IMG/VR virus record: IMGVR_UViG_3300009149_000371
Span: 1-20,388 of that record
DNA from: a virus
Direction: 5' to 3' (one strand)
DNA: 20,388 nucleotides
This document shows positions 14,086 to 20,388 of the stretch, in pieces. Position 1 is the stretch's first letter. The number at the start of each line of letters is the position of its first letter. The position numbers and the translations under genes are program-made. A model generated the notes under the pieces. It made no database searches and had not been told where the DNA came from. It was given only the letters and a program-made list of their open reading frames with translations.

Positions 14086-15273
14086 TTATCCTAAAATTTT
14101 AGACGCTGAGGTAAAGTCTTTGAAATACTTATCGAATAGAGCCACATTCTCGGCACTAGGGTTATCTCTTAAAGCTTTAATCTGAGCAGCGTTAGGAGCA
14201 CTAGTGGAAATAGCACTAGTGGAAGTAGCACTTGAACCACCAGTAGCATTGGCTACTTGCATCGCCATTGCTTTTATTCTTTCAATGTCAAGTTCCCCTT
14301 CGCCGTTTCCTAACCTCGGCGCGTTCTCACTCTTGATTAATTCTTCAACCACTCGAGCGTAGGTTCTTTCAGGAGTGTACTCGCTGGTCTTCTTACCTTT
14401 TGACGCGGCGATAGCCGTAGCTTGTGCCATAGCCAACCGTTGTTCCGCCCCAGCTTTTAGACCCGCAGCAATCCTTTGCATGTCATTGCCTTTAGCCGCC
14501 ATAGTGGTGGCTCCAACAATAGCCCTGATGGATCCCTCTACTTTGTTTCTCTGAGACACGGGGATCTTCTTGCCGCTGATACCGCTGTAAATTTTATTCA
14601 ACTCTTCTTGGACATTCCCTTCAGGGTTTCCCCCAAGTTGAGTAATGAAAGCCCGGGCACCAGCTTCAGTGTCGCCAGCATCTCTTGCTATTGCCGCAGT
14701 GTCTTGAAGATCTTTATTCAATCCAGCAGCCTTGTCTCCAAACTCCTCAGTAGTAAAAGGATTAGCGTAATAAGTAGACGCTCCAGCTAGAGTAGCTGCC
14801 CCTACTCCTTTAAGGCCCTTATATGTGGTGATTGGAACTATATTTTTCGGGACATTTTTTGCGACTGATCCAGCCGTCTTCGAAACATTGACTGCTGCTC
14901 CTAGTAGAGCCCCAACGGGACCGCCCTTTGCGTATTCGGTTTGAAGAGTAGGCATTCCAGCGACTGGACCCTGGGGCATTCTACTAGGAGCAGCTTGAGA
15001 CATTTGCATTAGCCCGGCTGGTGGAGCCATGTACTGGGCGTTTCTTTGCATTGTAATTGGAGAACCCATTGTTCTTTGCATTTGCCCTTGGCCCACAGGA
15101 ACAATCCTCCCTTGGCCCGTTTCTTTCTTTGGCATCGCCGTTTCTGTAACCGCATTCATCAACTGTGGGGACGACGCCAGAATCCCAGAAGGTTTCGAAC
15201 CGACTCCCGCCATATTGCGGAGCATCTTACGAGCGTCATCGTTTTTAAAAAGGCCTCTGTTATTTACACTCAT
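14086..15273 (-). CDS. Virion protein, 395 aa, probably internal or ejection-associated
   Basis: The N-terminal third is Met/Gln/Pro-rich and of low complexity (GQGQMQRTMGS, MAPPAGLMQM). A small KGGPVGALLGAAVN segment and a Gly/Ala-rich hydrophobic stretch (GVGAATLAGASTYYA, about 157-171) follow. The rest is helical and ends in a short Ser/Thr/Ala repeat. No enzyme motif is seen. GGAG lies 7 bases before ATG 15273. The stop is only 4 bases from the large protein's start, so the two are probably made together, as ejection proteins often are. The identification rests on context and composition. Confidence 0.7.
   Translation of the reverse strand: MSVNNRGLFKNDDARKMLRNMAGVGSKPSGILASSPQLMNAVTETAMPKKETGQGRIVPVGQGQMQRTMGSPITMQRNAQYMAPPAGLMQMSQAAPSRMPQGPVAGMPTLQTEYAKGGPVGALLGAAVNVSKTAGSVAKNVPKNIVPITTYKGLKGVGAATLAGASTYYANPFTTEEFGDKAAGLNKDLQDTAAIARDAGDTEAGARAFITQLGGNPEGNVQEELNKIYSGISGKKIPVSQRNKVEGSIRAIVGATTMAAKGNDMQRIAAGLKAGAEQRLAMAQATAIAASKGKKTSEYTPERTYARVVEELIKSENAPRLGNGEGELDIERIKAMAMQVANATGGSSATSTSAISTSAPNAAQIKALRDNPSAENVALFDKYFKDFTSASKILG
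14197..14226 (-). repeat. 15-bp tandem repeat in the 395-aa virion gene
   Basis: AGCACTAGTGGAAAT and AGCACTAGTGGAAGT lie side by side, followed by a partial third copy. They encode ATSTSAISTSA, a likely flexible linker. Confidence 0.8.
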
Positions 15274-15313
15274 TTTAAACTCCGCTTGGATTAATTAAAC
15301 CAGATAAAATTCC

Positions 15314-16447
15314 TTACCCTGTGGACTGTTGGGTTCCGCCTATCGTATTAGCCATACCAAAAATATTAGACAGGAAGCCTCCGCTAGGGGCCGTCGCTGT
15401 TGTAATACTACCCTGAGATGATGGAACACCTCGAAGAATATCGGACATGTACGAGAACCTTTGGAAAGGCTCATACGCTTCTTCCATCTGACCAGCTCTC
15501 TGCACGTCAAATTCTGACTGCCGCTGTCTTTGTTCCAATGATCCTAGATTAAACAATGAGTTAACATCTCTAGTTTGAGCTCCTTGAGCCGCCTCACCAA
15601 GAGCGGCTTGTTGAACGCCTGTCCTTGTCATGTCCCCACCAAGTGTGCCAATCCCTTGACCAAGCTGATTGAATATTTGTGCGGCGTTTTGTCCCCGAGA
15701 CATTTGATTCTCAAAAACAGACTGCGCTTGGTTTTGCGCGGCACCATACCCTTGAGATCTTAACTGAGCTCCAGTTCTAGCTTGCTGGTCGGCAGTGTTT
15801 CTTTGTAACTCAGATTGTTGTAGAGCCCCTCTTGACCCACCAAACGCATTTGAACCTACAGCCTGGGAGGACAGTCTATTTCTTTCAATGTCTGCCTGCC
15901 TGTTGATATCGGCATACTGGGTGTCTATTACTTCTTGGGTGTAAGGATCCATGTAAGATTTGTAGGCGTTGGGATCAAAAGTTCTTGCCGTTCCATCTGC
16001 GTTCTGCGTTCCCGACAGCGCCGATACACCCATCTCAGCTACGGCATTGCCTCTATCAAAAGCACCTAGGCCTCTTTGAACAGTCGCCGCTCCAGCATCC
16101 ATCATAGGTTTATACGCACCCACGCCGCTGATGCCTAATTGAATAGCTTCTTTTTGAGCGTCAGTGAATCGAGCTATATCTGGAGCCGCAACTCCACCTA
16201 TAGTCTGTTGAATAGGGTTCCCTGAAAAGTCTAGTTTCTGGGTGCCGTCTGCGTTAGTTTCAAAAACAGGGTTGCCGTCCTCATCAGAAATTAATTCCCC
16301 GTAAAGCGGAGACCTAGTTGCTATACCTGTCAGGCCTCCCGTCTCGGGATCGGTGCCATATATATTAGCTAACAGATCTTTTAAGAACTGTTCTTGATAA
16401 TCGGGAGTTGTGACCTGTCTTTGTTCACTTCCGGTTTCTTCGGGCAT
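15314..16447 (-). CDS. Virion-associated protein, 377 aa, Gln/Ala/Gly-rich
   Basis: The central part has the pattern YMDPYTQEVIDTQYADINRQ, followed by a helical Gln/Arg-rich region with NAFGGSRGALQQSELQR and further R/Q-rich repeats. The C-terminal part has YEPFQRFSYMSDILRGVP and a Ser/Thr/Gly tail. I recognise this pattern from proteins next to tail genes in marine podovirus-like genomes, where the function is unassigned. The ATG overlaps the previous stop as TAATG, with GGGGAG upstream. A structural or assembly role near the tail is likely. No enzyme motif is visible. Confidence 0.75.
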   Translation of the reverse strand: MPEETGSEQRQVTTPDYQEQFLKDLLANIYGTDPETGGLTGIATRSPLYGELISDEDGNPVFETNADGTQKLDFSGNPIQQTIGGVAAPDIARFTDAQKEAIQLGISGVGAYKPMMDAGAATVQRGLGAFDRGNAVAEMGVSALSGTQNADGTARTFDPNAYKSYMDPYTQEVIDTQYADINRQADIERNRLSSQAVGSNAFGGSRGALQQSELQRNTADQQARTGAQLRSQGYGAAQNQAQSVFENQMSRGQNAAQIFNQLGQGIGTLGGDMTRTGVQQAALGEAAQGAQTRDVNSLFNLGSLEQRQRQSEFDVQRAGQMEEAYEPFQRFSYMSDILRGVPSSQGSITTATAPSGGFLSNIFGMANTIGGTQQSTG

Positions 16448-17172
16448 TACGCTCTCCCCATCATATCTCGTTGCATTCGGTACAGTTGCGCTGCACCCGC
16501 TTCTCTATTGCCATTTCCAATACCTTCTACAGCTTCGGCGTTCACTACGAACTCACCATCCGATAGCGCCGCTTCTCTTACAGGTTGTCCATTCTGATAT
16601 ATCGTTGCTGGAATAGAATCACTAGTCGAGGACCCAGGTCCTTGGATATAGCCCCCCATATTGTAACCGTTTACAATACCACCTTGAGCCAGTGTCCTAG
16701 CTCTTATGTCTGGAGCTATTCTCCCTACGATGTTCGGGTTGTGACCATACATTAGTTTGTCTCGTACACTATCCGGAGTAGTCACGGAAGGTTTGCTTAA
16801 TAATTGCAACGCCAAGGAAGAGATCAAAGGGTTGTTATCGAGGAAGCTTGCCGCTCCGCTGATCCCTTTCCCGATGGATTGCATTGGACTTCCACCCGCA
16901 CCGTTGTACGAAGACCCCATGAACTGAGAGGGACCTTTCGACGGTTGGTTTCTTGTTGCGGGGCTTTGAGTGTTTCCCATAAAACCGCCGCCGCCGCCGC
17001 CAAACATGTTGAACGCTTGACCAAAAGGTGAAGCACCAAACCCGCCGCCAATGGCTCCTTTGATTAAAGATTCAAGACCGCCGCCTCCAGCCGCTGCCGC
17101 CGAAGCGCCTTTAAATGCACCCGCTAAAGAAGTCAACCCACTTATTGCCGCGATTATACCTGGTAATGCCAT
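16447..17172 (-). CDS. Virion protein, 241 aa, with tape-measure-like C-terminus
   Basis: The N-terminus is hydrophobic and Gly/Ala-rich (MALPGIIAAISGLTSLAGAF), followed by Gly runs (GGGG, GGGGGG). The C-terminal half contains LAQGGIVNGYNMGGYIQG, GSSTSDSIPATI and LSDGEFVVNAEAV. That set is typical of the C-terminal end of tape measure proteins and related tail proteins, but the protein is far too short to be a full tape measure. AAGGA lies 9 bases before the ATG. It is probably a tail or internal core component expressed with its neighbours. Confidence 0.7.
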   Translation of the reverse strand: MALPGIIAAISGLTSLAGAFKGASAAAAGGGGLESLIKGAIGGGFGASPFGQAFNMFGGGGGGFMGNTQSPATRNQPSKGPSQFMGSSYNGAGGSPMQSIGKGISGAASFLDNNPLISSLALQLLSKPSVTTPDSVRDKLMYGHNPNIVGRIAPDIRARTLAQGGIVNGYNMGGYIQGPGSSTSDSIPATIYQNGQPVREAALSDGEFVVNAEAVEGIGNGNREAGAAQLYRMQRDMMGRA

Positions 17173-17213
17173 CCGACGTGTCCTTTATTATTCATCATAC
17201 CGTAACCGTTTTA

Positions 17214-17513
17214 TTATGAAACAGCAACTGTTACCGTTCCTATTTGTCCTGTTCCTGTAGAACCTGCACTAGCACTTACATTTAATAAAGTTATTCTAAC
17301 GTAAGAATCCACGATATAGAACGTCCCCGCCTCTAATCCAACATCGTTTCCGTCTTGAGCATTTGTAAGAACTTGAGTAGTTGATCTGCTCTCCCCAGGG
17401 TTTTGAACTAGAAGCATAAAGAACTCTAAAGCTCTAACCAAATCCGCTATGTACACGCTGTTTATCTCTCCGGGAGGAGTAGGTAATCTTGGAAAAGCAA
17501 CAACAGATGCCAT
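17214..17513 (-). CDS. Small virion-block protein, 99 aa, unknown function
   Basis: It starts MASVVAFPRLPTPPGEINSV, continues with a helical LVRALEFFMLLVQNPGE, and has a β-rich C-terminal part (TFYIVDSYVRITLLNVSAS, GQIGTVTVAVS). The ATG overlaps the stop of the preceding tail gene as TAATG, and the gene ends with two stops in a row. It probably belongs to the tail or virion set because of position and coupling. The family is not recognised. Confidence 0.75.
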   Translation of the reverse strand: MASVVAFPRLPTPPGEINSVYIADLVRALEFFMLLVQNPGESRSTTQVLTNAQDGNDVGLEAGTFYIVDSYVRITLLNVSASAGSTGTGQIGTVTVAVS

Positions 17514-19411
17514 TATCTTCTCCCGTCAGTTCGCGTGTCAATTCTCGGAGTACCTAATCTCCAGCTAACGCCAAGATCGGAAGAGGTGACCTTGAGTGCC
17601 ACAGACCTGCCCCGTAATCTAACGTCCGCTTTCTGTGTGAATTGTTCAAAGGGTAAAGTTGTTGTGGAAGAACTCGTCAAAGCAACCGTGTCTGAGCCCG
17701 TCTGACCGTAAGAACTACCAGGATAATCTTGCATACTCATAGTCATACTTACGGAAGGATCTCCTTCCGTGGAGCCAACAAAACTGAAGTCAGGGATTAT
17801 TTTGCTGATAGCCATGAATCTATCTCCCTCCCCTATGTCCATTGGGCTTGACTCTATTGAGGAAGCCATCGCAGTCCCGTCCGCATCGTATCCAACCTCA
17901 TGGCTAAAGATATTTCCATTGTACGTTGCGGTTGGGTATTCTCTTATTCCTCGATCCATAAACGCTGATCGAGATAAATTTCCATAATACCAAACGCCTT
18001 CAGAGTAATTAAACGTCACATATGAATCGTTCTGACCGTCCCCTCCGTTAGCGGTGGAGTTTGTGTTTGAACAATAGAACCAAGTTACCTCACTGAACTC
18101 ACTGTTAAGGCCCCCATACACCTTATCTCTTTGCTGATAATTAAAATTAGAAAACACTTTATTTTTTACAGTGCACGGCAACTGTTTGACTGTACCCTCA
18201 TATAAATAGAACGTGTCTTGGCCCATCCAGAATACCGCGTCATCTACAGCGATCGTTGCATTTGGAGCCATGATAGTAATACTATTCGATAACGGTTGAA
18301 TGCCGAAAAAATAAGGAGCTCCTAGATACTGCATCGTATGCAGGGAACTATTCGTCCAAACTAAAATCTCGCGCTTAGTTTCCAAGGCTCTAATGAACGT
18401 GGACCCAGAACCTATAAGTAAATCCCCAGCGGAATTCGTAGGGGACGGGGACCAATTTAGAAAAGACTCCTGACTAGAGAATCGTATCAACAATGGGTCT
18501 TGAACGCCCGACCCAAGGGTGTTTGTACCAAAGGCAATGACATGACGACTGTTGTCCGCTACCATGATTTGCTTGGCTATTATAGGTGGATCACTAGCTT
18601 GGGACGAGAAGTCAGCTCCAGCTATATCTACGGCTCTCGCAGCAAGACCCCCACTTTGATCCCAATAATAAATTCCCGCATCCCTAGGATTAATTAATAA
18701 GTCTTCCCCAAAATTATCCTGGGACCAAAGACGCAGCTCTGCCGTAGTAACTAGATCACTAGCAGAACCCCAAGTTGATCTTCCCCAAGTACCTGCGCCC
18801 CAACCTGTTCCTCCAACGCCTGTATCAAGGCCCACGTTTATTTGATACTGTCCGTCCACGCCAGAACCGCCGTTCCCAGTATCACTAGAATTAGCTAGAA
18901 CCGCGCTCCCAGAGGTGTCTTTGGCGGTGACGGTGTATGAATTCGCATTAATAACGGTTAGGACTTGGTACTCTTGGTTAAGTACCGCAGCGGTTATTAC
19001 CCCTCCTAAACTAACTGCTCCTGCAAATGTGACAAAATCATTCTGTACCGTCAAGCTGGCAGAATCTGTTACGGTCAGGGTAGAAGAGCCATCGACTGCC
19101 GCAAACGTAATTGAGTTGGTGCTTACTTTTCTAATTGGAGTTACGTCATAGAAAGCTTGTCCGCTTTCTATGTAGAACTTCAGTTCCGTTCCAATACCCA
19201 GATATTGATCCGAGACCTGAGATACCCAGGCGTGCAAAGATCTACACGTTCCAAGGAACGTGGCCGTTGAATACTTGACCCAACCGCCTATCTTCTCAGG
19301 AAAACCTAACCTGAATCTAACCTTGTCAGAATCTACCCAACCGCCTTCATTCGAATACGAAGTCACATCACGGTTGATTCCAGGCCTAAACTTTAACTTG
19401 GTTAATGGCAT
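17513..19411 (-). CDS. Tail/head completion protein, P22 gp10-like (packaged DNA stabilisation type), 632 aa
   Basis: The N-terminus, KLKFRPGINRDVTSYSNEGG followed by WVDSDKVRFRLGFPEKIGGW, is the hallmark of the phage stabilisation protein family (Phage_stabilise, as P22 gp10), which forms part of the tail hub beneath the portal. The rest is β-rich with many Ser, Thr and Gly residues. The body is longer than P22 gp10, partly through inserted β domains near residues 95-180. AGGGG is the ribosome binding site. It could also be called a tail tubular-type protein. No signal or membrane segment is seen. Confidence 0.72.
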   Translation of the reverse strand: MPLTKLKFRPGINRDVTSYSNEGGWVDSDKVRFRLGFPEKIGGWVKYSTATFLGTCRSLHAWVSQVSDQYLGIGTELKFYIESGQAFYDVTPIRKVSTNSITFAAVDGSSTLTVTDSASLTVQNDFVTFAGAVSLGGVITAAVLNQEYQVLTVINANSYTVTAKDTSGSAVLANSSDTGNGGSGVDGQYQINVGLDTGVGGTGWGAGTWGRSTWGSASDLVTTAELRLWSQDNFGEDLLINPRDAGIYYWDQSGGLAARAVDIAGADFSSQASDPPIIAKQIMVADNSRHVIAFGTNTLGSGVQDPLLIRFSSQESFLNWSPSPTNSAGDLLIGSGSTFIRALETKREILVWTNSSLHTMQYLGAPYFFGIQPLSNSITIMAPNATIAVDDAVFWMGQDTFYLYEGTVKQLPCTVKNKVFSNFNYQQRDKVYGGLNSEFSEVTWFYCSNTNSTANGGDGQNDSYVTFNYSEGVWYYGNLSRSAFMDRGIREYPTATYNGNIFSHEVGYDADGTAMASSIESSPMDIGEGDRFMAISKIIPDFSFVGSTEGDPSVSMTMSMQDYPGSSYGQTGSDTVALTSSSTTTLPFEQFTQKADVRLRGRSVALKVTSSDLGVSWRLGTPRIDTRTDGRR

Positions 19412-19434
19412 GGGTGCCCCTGTTTATTTGACGG

Positions 19435-19527
19435 TTAGGTAATTGGATTGGCTAGTTTAATCGCCGCACCATCTGCAAAATCTATTGTCGCAATACCGTC
19501 ATTTTTTTCTCTAATTGTATACTTCAT
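19435..19527 (-). CDS. Small gene, 30 aa, unknown function
   Basis: It runs from ATG 19527 to TAA 19437-19435 and reads MKYTIREKNDGIATIDFADG, then AAIKLANPIT. It lies between the zinc protein gene (4-base gap) and the tail protein gene, filling what would otherwise be a 120-base gap on the same strand. The ribosome binding site is weak and purine-rich, so it may be translated by coupling. Function is not known. Confidence 0.55.
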   Translation of the reverse strand: MKYTIREKNDGIATIDFADGAAIKLANPIT

Positions 19528-19531
19528 ATTT

Positions 19532-19729
19532 TTACCATTTCTTTATTGGGCAAGATGCCGATTTCAAACGAATCTTCGCAGGCATAAAACAAAGACACTT
19601 TTTACATTGTCTTATTGACGCTCTGAACCACTCACACCTGTTACATATAGCCATCCGCATGGCTGGACTCTTCTCTATACTAATAGGAACATCAAGCATT
19701 GATGTTATGCTTTCGGGAAGCGTACTCAT
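19532..19729 (-). CDS. Small zinc-binding-type phage protein (65 aa)
   Basis: Cysteines fall in a ribbon pattern: C29-x2-C32, then C42-x2-C45-x-C47-F-M, and SCPIKKW at the end. This pattern, CxxC...CxxCxCFM...CPxxKW, is typical of small marine phage proteins related to DUF6171. It may bind zinc and act in protein or nucleic acid contacts. AAGGAG lies 8 bases upstream of ATG 19729. It sits amid tail fibre-associated genes, which fits other marine phages, but no biochemical role is established. Confidence 0.82.
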   Translation of the reverse strand: MSTLPESITSMLDVPISIEKSPAMRMAICNRCEWFRASIRQCKKCLCFMPAKIRLKSASCPIKKW

Positions 19730-19743
19730 TAGTTATTCTCCTT

Positions 19744-20121
19744 CTAAATGGTATCGTCCCAAAAAAGCACCCAGTTAATTGTCTCTTCATCCCAAATATA
19801 AGTGTCTGGTAATACGGCGTTATCAGGGTATGCTACAGGTGGTTCCCATTCACAAATAGCTTCATCCAACACCCAAGAAGGGTAAGGCTGCGGTGAGATG
19901 AAAGCGTCCCTAGTAGCATCATAAGTATAACCTATAGCAGCATAATTCTTTCTAATGCTCCTGTTATATGAAGTCTGTACCCAAGTACCACCAAATAAGT
20001 CAGTACAGAATTGAATACCTACAACTTCTGATTCATTTTTTTGTTCATCCAGAATGTCGCTGTTATCTACAACGATTACTTGAGTTACTAGGTTGTTTTC
20101 TATTTGTGCAAAATGTGCCAT
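19744..20121 (-). CDS. Conserved marine phage protein (MAHFA-type), 125 aa
   Basis: It starts MAHFAQIENNLVTQVIVVDN. The conserved core FGGTWVQTSYNRSIRKNYA leads into IGYTYDATRDAFISPQPYPS, and the end is Trp-rich. This protein type recurs in cyanophage and other marine phage genomes beside tail fibre genes, with no established function. The start at 20121 has AAAGGAAATAAT upstream; the longer frame from 20154 would run into the end of the fibre gene. It follows the Gly-rich fibre stop by 10 bases. Confidence 0.85.
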   Translation of the reverse strand: MAHFAQIENNLVTQVIVVDNSDILDEQKNESEVVGIQFCTDLFGGTWVQTSYNRSIRKNYAAIGYTYDATRDAFISPQPYPSWVLDEAICEWEPPVAYPDNAVLPDTYIWDEETINWVLFWDDTI

Positions 20122-20131
20122 ATTATTTCCT

Positions 20132-20388
20132 TTATTGAAATCTGTATCTGACAATTACGACACCTGAGCCACCATTACCACCATCACCACCATTATCATT
20201 ATAAGCACCTGAACCACCTTTTCCTGTATTTGCGCCACCATGGTTAACGCCAGATGGAGCAGTACCACTAATTGCTCTTGTAACACTAGTGCCTGTAATA
20301 GAAGAAGCTACGCCGACACCACCTGGACCATAACTGGGTGATGTTGATGAACCACCTGCACCACCACCTGCACCCCCTTGCCAAGTCC
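20132..20388 (-). CDS. C-terminal end of a Gly-rich tail fibre protein, partial
   Basis: The frame enters from the right edge and ends at TAA 20134-20132. It is Gly/Ser/Asn-rich, with GVASSITGTSVTRAISGTAP, a string of GG pairs, and the closing GGSGVVIVRYRFQ. The last segment is a well-known ending of Gly-rich phage tail fibre and adhesin domains. It probably contacts the host surface. Only about 85 residues are visible and the N-terminal body is outside the window. Confidence 0.8.
   Translation of the reverse strand, partial: TWQGGAGGGAGGSSTSPSYGPGGVGVASSITGTSVTRAISGTAPSGVNHGGANTGKGGSGAYNDNGGDGGNGGSGVVIVRYRFQ

Noticed and set aside
16984-16998. CCG-run resembling a microsatellite
   Set aside because: It is the reverse complement of a poly-Gly codon run within the 241-residue virion gene, so it reflects protein composition.
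1-20388. Search for tRNA genes, CRISPR arrays, insertion sequences or attachment sites
   Set aside because: No regularly spaced repeats, cloverleaf-like segments or transposase motifs were found by eye. The short repeats seen are explained by protein repeats or by the oxygenase junctions.

Overview
This window is part of the genome of a tailed bacteriophage, most likely a marine podovirus-like phage. The evidence is compact, overlapping genes with TAATG and ATGA junctions, a complete phage-style DNA replication set, and a block of virion and tail genes. Several small proteins resemble ones common in ocean viral genomes: a C-terminal Gly-rich fibre ending, a 125-residue MAHFA... protein, a CxxC...CxCF zinc protein and a 2OG-Fe(II) oxygenase. 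No integrase, capsid, portal, terminase, lysis gene, tRNA or CRISPR is visible here. The host cannot be read from the sequence.

The layout has three transcriptional blocks. (1) Positions 1-2740, minus strand: a leftward operon led by an SNF2-type helicase, then an 83-residue protein, a small gene that appears frameshifted, an AT-rich 2OG-Fe(II) oxygenase, and a cluster of tiny genes. A TTGACA-type promoter is visible at 2749-2777. (2) Positions 2806-9889, plus strand: the replication operon. It encodes a coiled-coil protein, an SSB-like protein with a DDIPF tip, a terminator-like hairpin, an archaeo-eukaryotic-type primase also ending in an acidic DEIPF tip, an AlpA-like HTH protein, a UvrD/Rep-type helicase, a DUF6378-like protein, a 6-codon minigene, a family A DNA polymerase with proofreading domain, and a 69-residue protein. 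(3) Positions 9873-20388, minus strand: the virion block, transcribed from right to left. It runs from a Gly-rich tail fibre end (partial at the window edge) through three small proteins, a tail protein resembling the P22 gp10 stabilisation family, and several virion proteins, to a 1402-residue internal-virion-type protein. Blocks 2 and 3 converge with a 17-bp gene overlap; blocks 1 and 2 diverge from 2741-2805.

Primase, polymerase, SSB-like protein and two helicases make a nearly self-sufficient replisome, but no DnaB-type helicase is seen. The polymerase has Leu at the position equal to E. coli Pol I Phe762, a residue state linked in viral ecology work to temperate or slow lifestyles.

The most unusual feature is the oxygenase cassette. 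A 16-bp direct repeat brackets it, and each copy encodes the C-terminal tail of a small protein (NFLVEEEND on one side, NFLVDEEEE on the other). The second copy forms a 13-codon reading frame whose ATG overlaps the oxygenase stop and whose stop overlaps the next ATG. This suggests a gene inserted into a coupled operon with its junction rebuilt. Other points are the SSB-like tips on two adjacent replication proteins and 16-residue tandem repeats at both ends of the 1402-residue protein.
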